A stretch of 64,000 nucleotides of DNA from Arthrobacter sp. H-02-3 (GTDB lineage: Bacteria; Actinomycetota; Actinomycetes; Actinomycetales; Micrococcaceae). Below are positions 16,463-23,085 of this stretch, piece by piece. The notes beneath the pieces were generated by a model. The model searched no databases, had not been told where the DNA came from, and saw nothing but the letters and a program-made list of their open reading frames with translations. Every line of letters begins with the position of its first letter. Position 1 is the first letter of the stretch. The translations under genes were made by a program, and so were the position numbers. The stretch spans positions 1 to 64,000 of the forward strand of contig NZ_PYUI01000002.1 of NCBI RefSeq assembly GCF_003097355.1, read 5' to 3'.

Positions 16463-16862
16463 GCAGCTTCCGGACCCGGGCCTTGATGTCGTCCCGGACC
16501 AGGCGCATGCGGTCCATGCCCTCGATACCGCGCTCGGCGGGTTCGTCCGTTTCCCAGACCTCGAAACGGGTGCCGTCGCGGGGTTCCAGTTTGGCTTCGG
16601 TGCCCAGGACGATCACGGCATCCACGGCCTCCAGGACCGCGTCGGTGACCGGTTTGGGGTGTTCACCCGCGATGTCGATACCAAGTTCGGCCAGGGACTC
16701 CGCGGCCTGGGCGTTCAATGACGCACCCGGCTTGGTGCCTGCGGAATGGACGGTGATCCCGTCGCCGGCGAGCTGCTTCATGAGCCCGGCAGCGAGCTGG
16801 GACTTGCCGCCGTTCTTGCTGCAGACGAACAGGATGCTGGGCTTTTTCGCGGTCTGGGTCAT
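16440..16862 (-). CDS. ArsC-like low-molecular-weight phosphatase with CX5K P-loop
   Basis: This 140-aa protein has the fold of low-molecular-weight tyrosine phosphatase and arsenate reductase. Its P-loop reads FVCSKNGGKSQ (12-22), so the phosphate-binding Arg of CX5R is Lys20. The distal redox Cys pair of the neighbouring arsC is absent. The tail still matches ArsC. It may act as a mycothiol- or mycoredoxin-dependent reductase, a phosphatase variant or a non-catalytic arsenate binder. It starts 5 bases after the stop of the ArsC relic and is followed by the stress-protein gene. The fold is clear; activity is not. Confidence 0.8.
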   Translation of the reverse strand: MTQTAKKPSILFVCSKNGGKSQLAAGLMKQLAGDGITVHSAGTKPGASLNAQAAESLAELGIDIAGEHPKPVTDAVLEAVDAVIVLGTEAKLEPRDGTRFEVWETDEPAERGIEGMDRMRLVRDDIKARVRKLHAELTGN

Positions 16863-16866
16863 GTGT

Positions 16867-17031
16867 CTAATTCTTCCTTGTCTGAGCCGGGTTGTTGAGC
16901 AGTGTTGCTGTCAGTGCCTTGACCCGGTCATGGATCTCATCACGGATGATCCGCACGGCCGCGACGGGCAGGCCGGCCGGGTCTGCCAGCCGCGCACTGA
17001 TCCGTTGCAGGACCTCGGTATTGTCCTGCAA
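16867..17031 (-). pseudogene. ArsC C-terminal relic or short ORF (about 54 codons)
   Basis: Reading the reverse strand from a possible TTG at 17031 gives a 54-residue chain. Its segment DPAGLPVAAVRIIRDEI aligns with [17 protein letters not shown] at the end of the complete ArsC at 19590-20009. I count 19 identities in 32 positions. No P-loop or N-terminal half is present; upstream sequence is the end of the flavoprotein gene. It is most simply the remnant of a second arsC copy. An independent small helical protein cannot be excluded, since the frame is open and sits snugly between two genes. Confidence 0.6.
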
Positions 17032-17041
17032 CTGAACGAGG

Positions 17042-18424
17042 TCAGTTCTCGCCGGAGCGGCCGTGGGCCAGCCCGGTGGGGAAACCGACGAGCACAGGCT
17101 CAGGGGCTCCGCAGCATCCGCCGGAGGTTTCAGCCACGAACCCCGCAGTGGCCGCCGGGACGTCGCAGCTGGTGCCGATGTCCGAGGAGCAGACGCCGGT
17201 CTCGGGGAGTTCGAGCTGGACGGTGTCGGCCGCTTCCCGGTCCCCGGCCAAGGCCGCGGCGACGGAGCGGACCTGCTCGTAGCCGGTGGCGAGCAGGAAG
17301 GTCGGGGCGCGGCCGTAGGACTTCATGCCGACGATGTAGAAGTCCTGCTCGGGGTGGGCGAGCATCTTGGCTCCGTGCGGTTCCACGGTGCCGCACGAGT
17401 GGAATTCGGGGTCGATCAGCGGGCCGAGGTCACGCGGGGCCTCGACGCCCGGGTCCAGTTCCAGCCGGAGTTCCCGGAGGATGCCCAGGTCGGGGCGGAA
17501 CCCGGTGGCCGGAACGACGACGTCGGCCTCCAGGGTGCGGCCGTCCGTAGAGGTCAAGGTGACGGTGCCGTCGGACGCTGCAAGGGAGGCGATCCCGAAG
17601 CCGGTGTGAAGTTCCACGGCACCGGACTCGACGAGGCTGCGGAGCCGGCTGCCGAGTTGGCCGCGGGCGGCCAGCCCATCGGCGTCGCCACCGCCGTAGA
17701 CCTTGGCCGCGGAGGCGCCGCGGATCGCCCAGACGATCTTCGTCCCGGGCACCTGGGCTGCGAGCTCGGCGAGGTTGAGGAGGGTGTTGGCTGCCGAGTG
17801 CCCAGCTCCGACGACGACGGCCCGGCGCCGGGCGAACGTCTCACGGTCGCGTCCCAAGACGTCCGGCAGGGGTGAGGAGACGTGGTTGGCCACGGCAGCT
17901 TCTCCCACGGCGGGCAGGCCCGAGGTTCCGAGCGGGTTCCGGGTGGACCACGTGCCGGAGGCGTCCATGACAGCTGCGGCCTGGTAGTCGCGGACTTCGC
18001 CGTCGGCGTGTTCGACCCGGACCACGAAGGGGGCGGTGTCGCGGTTCCGGCTGTGGGTCTTGTCCATGCCCTGCCGGGTCACTGCCACGACGCGGGCGCC
18101 GGTGTGGAGTCGGGACGCGATCGCCGGGAGCGCGGCGAGCGGGGTGAGGTACTGGTCGATGAGGTCCCCGCCGGTGGGCAGCGCCGTCGGCTCAGGTGCT
18201 TCCCAGCCGGTGCCGGCGAGCAGGCGGACGGCGGCGGCGTCGGTGTTGTACTGCCACGGAGAGAAGAGCCGGATGTGGCGCCACTGCTCGATGGCGGCGC
18301 CCGCCGTCGGGCCGGCCTCGAGGATGAGCGGCTGCAGGCCGCGCTCGAGCAGGTGCGCTGCCGCGGCGAGGCCGATGGGCCCGGCTCCGATGACAGCTAC
18401 GGGAAGCGTAGTGGTTACAACCAT
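17042..18424 (-). CDS. FAD/NAD(P)-dependent oxidoreductase of the ars operon, Cys-rich tail
   Basis: This 460-aa flavoprotein has an FAD Rossmann motif VIGAGPIGLAAA (11-22) and a second dinucleotide motif VVVGAGHSAANTL near 205. This is the layout of flavin-containing monooxygenases and of ArsO-like proteins. The last 50 residues are unusual: GVCSSDIGTSCDVP and then SGGCCGAP supply four cysteines in all, suited to binding As(III). The same CCG-type tail occurs on ArsD in this window. It lies between trxB and the ArsC relic and probably supports thiol or arsenic redox chemistry. The reaction is not known. Confidence 0.8.
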   Translation of the reverse strand: MVVTTTLPVAVIGAGPIGLAAAAHLLERGLQPLILEAGPTAGAAIEQWRHIRLFSPWQYNTDAAAVRLLAGTGWEAPEPTALPTGGDLIDQYLTPLAALPAIASRLHTGARVVAVTRQGMDKTHSRNRDTAPFVVRVEHADGEVRDYQAAAVMDASGTWSTRNPLGTSGLPAVGEAAVANHVSSPLPDVLGRDRETFARRRAVVVGAGHSAANTLLNLAELAAQVPGTKIVWAIRGASAAKVYGGGDADGLAARGQLGSRLRSLVESGAVELHTGFGIASLAASDGTVTLTSTDGRTLEADVVVPATGFRPDLGILRELRLELDPGVEAPRDLGPLIDPEFHSCGTVEPHGAKMLAHPEQDFYIVGMKSYGRAPTFLLATGYEQVRSVAAALAGDREAADTVQLELPETGVCSSDIGTSCDVPAATAGFVAETSGGCCGAPEPVLVGFPTGLAHGRSGEN

Positions 18425-18463
18425 GGTGTCCTCTGTTTCATCCGGTGGGGTTGCGGTCCGGCA

Positions 18464-18529
18464 CCCAACTAGCTCTCACTTAAGGCCGTTTTGAGGGCTC
18501 AAAACGGCCCCTGCTGCGAGCTAGTTGGG
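18464..18529. repeat. 66-bp nested inverted repeat (family member A)
   Basis: Outer arms CCCAACTAGCTC (18464-18475) and the complement (18518-18529) enclose a perfect inner hairpin, GGCCGTTTTGAG with CTCAAAACGGCC (18484-18509). It fills the gap between trxB and the flavoprotein on the same strand. Its inner arm shares CT(C/G)AAAACGGC with the elements at 43291 and 43429. Confidence 0.8.
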
Positions 18530-18559
18530 CAGGCCGGGAGGCGGGGTGCTGCGTGCAGT

Positions 18560-19567
18560 TCAAGAGTGGGTGGGGTCCTCCACCAGGGCGGTGGCGATGC
18601 TGTCCGCGTCCTCGAGCGCGGCGAGGTAGCGTTCGGCGTCGAGGGCGGCGGCGCAACCGGTGCCGGCGGCGGTGATGGCCTGGCGGTAGCGGTGGTCGAC
18701 GGCGTCCCCGCAGGCGAAGACTCCGGTCAGGTTGGTGACTGTGGTCGGGGAGTCGACCTTGATGTAGCCCTCGGCATCGAGGTCCACCTGGCCGGCCAGC
18801 AGTTCGGTGCGGGGCACGTGGCCGATCGCGACGAAGATCCCCGTGGCCGCCTGCTCACGTGTCTTCCCGGTGACGGTATCGGTCAGGGTGACGCCGGTGA
18901 CCTTTCCGTTGCCGTGGATCCCGGTGACCGCGGAGTTCCAGGCGAAATGGATTTTGGGGTTGTCCTTGGCACGCTGGGCCATGATCCTGGAGGCCCGCAG
19001 CTCGTTTTTGCGCACGACGACGGTCACGGTCTTGCCGAAGCGGGTCAGGAACGTCGCTTCCTCCATCGCCGAGTCGCCGCCGCCGACCACGATGATGTCC
19101 TGGTCACGGAAGAAGAAGCCATCACAGGTAGCGCACCAGGAGACGCCGTGGCCGCTGAACTTCTTCTCCTCCGGCAGGCCGAGCTCCTTGTAGGCGGACC
19201 CGGTGGCGAGGATGACCGCGGGCGCTTCATGGGCCTGCCCCGCAGCGGTGACCACGCGCTTGAGGTGACCGGTGAGCCGGACCTCGGTCACGTCGTCGAA
19301 CACGACCTGCGCGCCGAATTTCTCGGCCTGCTGCTGGAGCCCGTCCATGAGCTCCGGACCCTGGATGCCGGCCGGGAAGCCGGGGAAGTTCTCCACCTCG
19401 GTGGTGTTCATGAGGGCACCGCCGGCGGTGACGGCTCCGGCGATGACCAGCGGCTTGAGGCCGGCGCGGGCGGCGTAGATGGCAGCGGTGTAGCCGGCAG
19501 GGCCGGATCCGATGATGATCAGCTGTTCTGTACTAACGATGTCGGCGGTGACGACGTCGGCGCTCAT
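18560..19567 (-). CDS. trxB: Thioredoxin reductase of the arsenic operon
   Basis: This 335-aa flavoenzyme reduces thioredoxin with NADPH. It has the FAD motif [19 protein letters not shown] (18-36) and the redox-active WCATC (144-148), with [13 protein letters not shown] in the NADPH domain. AAGGAGGACCGCC precedes the ATG. It lies 22 bases downstream of arsC, so it would recycle the thioredoxin that regenerates arsenate reductase, the role called ArsT in some loci. The chromosome probably carries another housekeeping copy. Confidence 0.93.
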   Translation of the reverse strand: MSADVVTADIVSTEQLIIIGSGPAGYTAAIYAARAGLKPLVIAGAVTAGGALMNTTEVENFPGFPAGIQGPELMDGLQQQAEKFGAQVVFDDVTEVRLTGHLKRVVTAAGQAHEAPAVILATGSAYKELGLPEEKKFSGHGVSWCATCDGFFFRDQDIIVVGGGDSAMEEATFLTRFGKTVTVVVRKNELRASRIMAQRAKDNPKIHFAWNSAVTGIHGNGKVTGVTLTDTVTGKTREQAATGIFVAIGHVPRTELLAGQVDLDAEGYIKVDSPTTVTNLTGVFACGDAVDHRYRQAITAAGTGCAAALDAERYLAALEDADSIATALVEDPTHS

Positions 19568-19589
19568 GGCGGTCCTCCTTGGGGGCCGG

Positions 19590-20009
19590 TTACTTGGCGG
19601 GGGCGAGGGAGGCGATCAGGTCCTCGATGCGCCCCTTGATCTCGTCGCGGATCGGCCGGACGGCGGCGACGCCCTGGCCGGCCGGGTCTTCGAGCTCCCA
19701 GTCCTCGTAGCGCTTGCCGGGGAAGATCGGGCAGGTGTCGCCGCAGCCCATGGTGATCACGACGTCGGATTCCTTTACGGCCTCGGTGGTGAGGACTTTC
19801 GGGATTTCGGCGGACATGTCGATGCCAAGTTCCGCCATGGCCTCGACGGCTGCGGGGTTGACCTTGTCCGCCGGGGCGGAACCGGCGGAGCGGACCTCAA
19901 TCTGGCCCTGGCCGAGGGCGGTGAGGAACGCTGCGGCCATTTGGGAGCGGCCGGCGTTGTGGACGCAGACGAACAGGACGGAGGGCTTCTTGGCGGTTTC
20001 GGTGCTCAC
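19590..20009 (-). CDS. arsC: Arsenate reductase, thioredoxin-linked type
   Basis: This 139-aa enzyme reduces arsenate to arsenite. The P-loop is [11 protein letters not shown] (13-23) with nucleophile Cys15 and Arg21. A further Cys pair lies in MGCGDTCP (Cys89, Cys93) and a catalytic Asp in EDPAG near 108. This is the redox arrangement of the thioredoxin-coupled family, and trxB follows directly. The start is GTG at 20009, preceded by AGGAGAAACCCC. It is the first gene of the reverse-strand operon and has an ArsR-type site upstream at 20134-20151. Confidence 0.93.
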   Translation of the reverse strand: MSTETAKKPSVLFVCVHNAGRSQMAAAFLTALGQGQIEVRSAGSAPADKVNPAAVEAMAELGIDMSAEIPKVLTTEAVKESDVVITMGCGDTCPIFPGKRYEDWELEDPAGQGVAAVRPIRDEIKGRIEDLIASLAPAK

Positions 20010-20133
20010 GGGGTTTCTCCTGGAATCAGTTGGGTGACGGGTGCGTCGCGGTCTGGTTGAGGTCCTGTGCCCGACACGTGCAGCGCTCAGCAGAACATTG
20101 ATGATGATCGATGCAGAAAGTATCGGACTATAG

Positions 20134-20151
20134 ATTGATGATTGTCAATAT
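20134..20151. promoter_or_regulatory. ArsR-type operator upstream of arsC
   Basis: ATTGATGATTGTCAATAT here is identical to the site upstream of arsR at 21816-21833 and 15/18 identical (reverse complement) to the site upstream of arsD. It lies about 125 bases before the arsC start. A related stretch, CATTGATGATGATCGATGCA, occurs at 20096-20115. Confidence 0.75.
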
Positions 20152-20263
20152 TTGCAAAGTCGCCTTCACCGCCCCCGTCGGGCATCCCGGCCGGCGTTCG
20201 ATGAACCGCCGGGACATGCCCCTTGTCCGCAGCGGGAAGGAGTGGGCGGTCAGGGGCGGGTAA

Positions 20264-20938
20264 TCAGGCGGCGAGCACGCGCGGCGCGAGGTCATTGATC
20301 CGGTGGGCGATGTCATTGAAGGCGTTTTCGAAGGCTTCCTCGGTGCCCAGGCGCAGCGGATCCGGCACTGACCAGTGCACGCCGCCCAGTCCGGGCAGCT
20401 CCTCATGGGCATTGTCGCAGACGGTCACGACGAAGTCCCCGTCCCCTGCCACCTGCTCCAGGTTGCGCGGAGGAAGGTCGGCGAGGTCCACGCCGTGACG
20501 CCGGGCGACTTCGATGGCACCTGGGGCGATGCGGTCCGCGGGATGCGTTCCTGCCGACGCGGACGGGATTTCGCTGACCTGCTGCCACAGTGCGGCGGCC
20601 AACTGGGACCGTGCACTGTTTTTCGTGCAGACGAACAGGACGCGGCGGGCCCCGTGTTCCGCGCCGGGCACCAGGCCCTCCAAGGCGCCGGCGGCAAGCC
20701 GGGTGTAGCTGCGGCGCCTGTCGGCCTCGGAGCGGTGGCGGGTTGCCAGTCCTGCATCTTCCAGGGCGCGCAGGTGGTGGGACAGCAGATTCGACGGCAT
20801 CCCCAGCTCTGCCTGCAGTTCCGTGGGGGAGAAGTCACCCAGGGTCAGCAGGTCAACGATGCGCAGCCGCGCGGGATCGGCGAGGGCCGCATGTTTGGCT
20901 GCCCTCGCCCGAAGATCCTGGATTTCCTCAATAGTCAT
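20264..20938 (-). CDS. ArsR-ArsC fusion protein
   Basis: This 224-aa protein joins two domains. Residues 1-90 are an ArsR winged helix (DPARLRIVDLLTLGDFSPTE, then LLSHHLRALEDAG). Residues 98-224 are a low-molecular-weight phosphatase/arsenate reductase with P-loop FVCTKNSARSQ (Cys104, Arg110), Cys174 and DP at 193. The ArsR half lacks the classical As(III) cysteines. It is divergent from the aquaporin by 45 bases and likely regulates it. It may sense arsenate or arsenite through the reductase half. The start is ATG 20938; the longer frame beyond that is non-coding. Confidence 0.9.
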   Translation of the reverse strand: MTIEEIQDLRARAAKHAALADPARLRIVDLLTLGDFSPTELQAELGMPSNLLSHHLRALEDAGLATRHRSEADRRRSYTRLAAGALEGLVPGAEHGARRVLFVCTKNSARSQLAAALWQQVSEIPSASAGTHPADRIAPGAIEVARRHGVDLADLPPRNLEQVAGDGDFVVTVCDNAHEELPGLGGVHWSVPDPLRLGTEEAFENAFNDIAHRINDLAPRVLAA

Positions 20939-20948
20939 TGATTCAATT

Positions 20949-20974
20949 TTGACTGAGTAAATTCTATCGGTCAA
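20949..20974. promoter_or_regulatory. Candidate operator between ArsR-ArsC fusion and aquaporin
   Basis: The 45-bp divergent gap is A+T rich and holds TTGAC and GTCAA as inverted half-sites 16 bases apart. It differs from the ATTGATGATTGTCAATAT site, which suggests that the fusion regulator recognises its own sequence. Confidence 0.4.
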
Positions 20975-20983
20975 GCTGTTGCC

Positions 20984-21724
20984 ATGACTTCCCACCAACC
21001 TCCGCTGTGGCGTCGTGCCGTCGCTGAACTGCTCGGCACCAGCTTGCTCGTGATGATCGTCGTCGGTTCCGGAATCGCCGCGCAGCAACTCTCCCCCGGG
21101 GACGTTGGCCTGCAGTTGCTCCAGAACAGCACGGCCACGGTGCTGGGCCTGACGGTGCTGATTCTGGTGCTCGGACCCGTGAGCGGCGCGCATTTCAATC
21201 CTGTGGTCTCCCTCGCCGACTGGATCCTGGGTCGACGCAGCGGCGCCGGGCTGACCCTTCCCGAGCTTGGCACTTACGTGGTTGCCCAGACCGTGGGTGC
21301 GGTCATGGGCAGCGTGGTCGCGAACGCCATGTTCGAGGTGGGCACGTCCATCTCTGACAAGGAGCGCGCAACCCCAGGGCATCTGTTGGGCGAGGCTATC
21401 GCCACCGCCGGTCTGATCCTGCTGATCTTCGCCCTCGCGGCCACCTCGCGCGGCGTACTCGCCGCGCCGGCGGTGGGCGCCTATATTGGGGCCGCGTACT
21501 GGTTCACGTCCTCGACGTCGTTCGCGAACCCGGCGGTCACAGTCGGCCGCATCTTCAGCGACACCGTCGCCGGCATCGCACCGGCCTCCGTCCCCGGCTT
21601 CGTCGTGGCGCAGCTGGTCGGCACAGCAGTCGGCCTTGGCCTCCTCCTGATCCTGTTCCCCTCCGCGGCCCGCACCGCGGACGACGCCGTTCTCCCGCGC
21701 AGTTCCGAAGCGGCCAGATCCTAG
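20984..21724 (+). CDS. Aquaporin/aquaglyceroporin of the arsenic island
   Basis: This 246-aa MIP channel has six helices and two half-helix loops, reading NPVV at 72-75 (GAHFNPVV) and NPAV at 182-185 (FANPAVTVG). In ordinary aquaporins the second motif is NPAR, whose Arg narrows the pore. Val here predicts a wider, less polar filter. AqpS of Sinorhizobium meliloti, which conducts arsenite and methylarsenicals, has the same kind of change and replaces ArsB in its operon. With the divergent ArsR-ArsC regulator, an arsenite efflux channel is the best reading. Confidence 0.88.
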   Translation: MTSHQPPLWRRAVAELLGTSLLVMIVVGSGIAAQQLSPGDVGLQLLQNSTATVLGLTVLILVLGPVSGAHFNPVVSLADWILGRRSGAGLTLPELGTYVVAQTVGAVMGSVVANAMFEVGTSISDKERATPGHLLGEAIATAGLILLIFALAATSRGVLAAPAVGAYIGAAYWFTSSTSFANPAVTVGRIFSDTVAGIAPASVPGFVVAQLVGTAVGLGLLLILFPSAARTADDAVLPRSSEAARS

Positions 21725-21815
21725 CCGTCGCCGCCCCTGGCGGGCCGACCCGTCTGCGTCTCCACCCCAACGCGGCATGCGCCCCAGCCCCTCCCGTCCG
21801 GGGGCTCCGCCTAAC

Positions 21816-21833
21816 ATTGATGATTGTCAATAT
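21816..21833. promoter_or_regulatory. ArsR-type operator upstream of arsR
   Basis: ATTGATGATTGTCAATAT ends 17 bases before the arsR ATG and matches the arsC site exactly. This indicates autoregulation of arsR and co-regulation with the arsC operon. Confidence 0.8.
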
Positions 21834-21850
21834 CAAGGCATAATGGGTAC

Positions 21851-22201
21851 ATGAACTCCCTGCCTATACTCGAGCCGGCCACGGATGAATCCTGCTGCGC
21901 CCCGGCAGGAGTGCCTGCCTTGGGTGCCGAGGAGGCGAAGCAGAAAGCCCTGGTCTTCAAGGCGCTGGCCGATCCGAACCGGCTGCGGCTGCTCTCCATC
22001 GTCAAGGGTGCCGGAGCCGGGGAAGCCTGCGTCTGCGATCTCACCGAGCCACTGGACCTGGGGCAGCCTACCGTGTCCCACCACCTGAAGATCCTGGTCG
22101 ACGCCGGCCTGCTGCACCGCGAAAAGCGCGGCACCTGGGCCTACTACTCCCTCGTTCCGGGCGCCATAGAGCAGACGGCCGGCCTCCTGGCCTCCCTGTG
22201 A
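21851..22201 (+). CDS. arsR: ArsR family arsenite-responsive repressor
   Basis: This 116-aa winged-helix repressor covers almost its whole length with the ArsR fold, with the recognition region QPTVSHHLKILVDAGLLHR at 72-90. Cys15 and Cys16 in ESCCAP and Cys60/Cys62 in ACVCDL give the As(III) pocket. The layout recalls the Corynebacterium repressor, which uses an N-terminal Cys pair and a central Cys. I start it at 21851; the frame opening at 21824 would overlap the operator. Its stop overlaps the GTG of arsN1 by 4 bases. Confidence 0.93.
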   Translation: MNSLPILEPATDESCCAPAGVPALGAEEAKQKALVFKALADPNRLRLLSIVKGAGAGEACVCDLTEPLDLGQPTVSHHLKILVDAGLLHREKRGTWAYYSLVPGAIEQTAGLLASL

Positions 22202-22722
22202 GTCGCACTTCGGAGCCCGACCTCACGGTCCGTCCGATGCAGGAATCAGACTGGCCCGAGGTCCAACGGATCTACGGCGAGGGAATCGCGACCGGGCAGG
22301 CAACGTTCGAGTCCGCGGTGCCGGACTGGCCCAGTTTCGATGATTCGCGGCTCACCGACCACCGCCTCGTGGCGCAGGCGGTCGACGGCAGCGTCCTCGG
22401 CTGGGCGGCGGTCTCCGCCGTTTCCACCCGTCCCGTGTACTCCGGCGTCGTGGAACACTCCATTTACGTGTCCGAGGCCGCCCGCGGCCAACGGATAGGA
22501 TCAGTCCTCCTCCGGTCCCTGATCGCCTCGACGGAAGAGCGCGGCATCTGGACCATCCAGGCGAGCATCTTTCCTGAGAACGAACCGAGCTTGAAACTGC
22601 ACCTCGCGCATGGTTTCAGGGTTGTGGGGCGACGGGAAAAGATTGCCCGGATGGCCCGCGGCCCTGCCGCCGGCCAGTGGCGGGACACGGTCCTGATCGA
22701 ACGGCGCACACAGGCCCTTTAG
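22198..22722 (+). CDS. arsN1: GNAT acetyltransferase, ArsN1-like
   Basis: This 174-aa GNAT enzyme resembles phosphinothricin acetyltransferases, with acetyl-CoA loop ARGQRIGSVLLRSLI at about 95-109 and the late NEPSLKLHLAHGF segment. In ars operons such proteins (ArsN1) acetylate the amino group of arsinothricin, an arsenic-containing antibiotic. It begins with GTG inside the arsR stop (GTGA overlap), so it is co-translated with the repressor and should be arsenic-inducible. Phosphinothricin or methionine sulfone could also be substrates. Confidence 0.82.
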   Translation: MSRTSEPDLTVRPMQESDWPEVQRIYGEGIATGQATFESAVPDWPSFDDSRLTDHRLVAQAVDGSVLGWAAVSAVSTRPVYSGVVEHSIYVSEAARGQRIGSVLLRSLIASTEERGIWTIQASIFPENEPSLKLHLAHGFRVVGRREKIARMARGPAAGQWRDTVLIERRTQAL

Positions 22723-22798
22723 TTCTTGCGCTGGGGGCACGACGGGGGCAAAGGTAGTCCCAAGAGCTGACATTGCGGCCGCGACCCAGGAGGACACC

Positions 22799-23032
22799 AT
22801 GAATGCCAGGACTCCCACCACCGAGGACCGGCTGCGTGCCATGTTGGAGAACATCAAGGCAGCAACCGCCAACACGCGCCAGGCGATGGACGCCCCCGGC
22901 GATGAGGACTGGGTGCAGGACGGCGAGTCGGATGCTGAGTACCTGCGGGCGATCCAGCGTGACACGATTGCCAGGCTGGACGCCACCGCCCAGGACATCG
23001 AAGCCCTGCTGGCCGAGCGCCTGGGCGGCTAA
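22799..23032 (+). CDS. Conserved-looking small acidic protein, function unknown
   Basis: This 77-aa soluble protein follows an excellent AGGAGG ribosome site with a 6-base spacer. It is rich in Asp, Glu and Ala, and its two ends look helical (EDRLRAMLENIKAATANTR and IARLDATAQDIEALLAERL), so a short helical hairpin is likely. It has no cysteine and no motif I recognise. It lies between arsN1 and the convergent arsA, with a terminator after it, and may or may not belong to the arsenic regulon. Confidence 0.65.
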   Translation: MNARTPTTEDRLRAMLENIKAATANTRQAMDAPGDEDWVQDGESDAEYLRAIQRDTIARLDATAQDIEALLAERLGG

Positions 23033-23048
23033 CCGGGAAGGCAACGGC

Positions 23049-23071
23049 CCCGCCGCACACGGTGCGGCGGG
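23049..23071. terminator. Terminator between the 77-aa gene and arsA
   Basis: A 10-bp perfect stem (CCCGCCGCAC with GTGCGGCGGG) has a 3-base loop and lies between two convergent genes. No T tract follows. Confidence 0.65.
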
Positions 23072-23085
23072 CCCGATGAGGCGGG

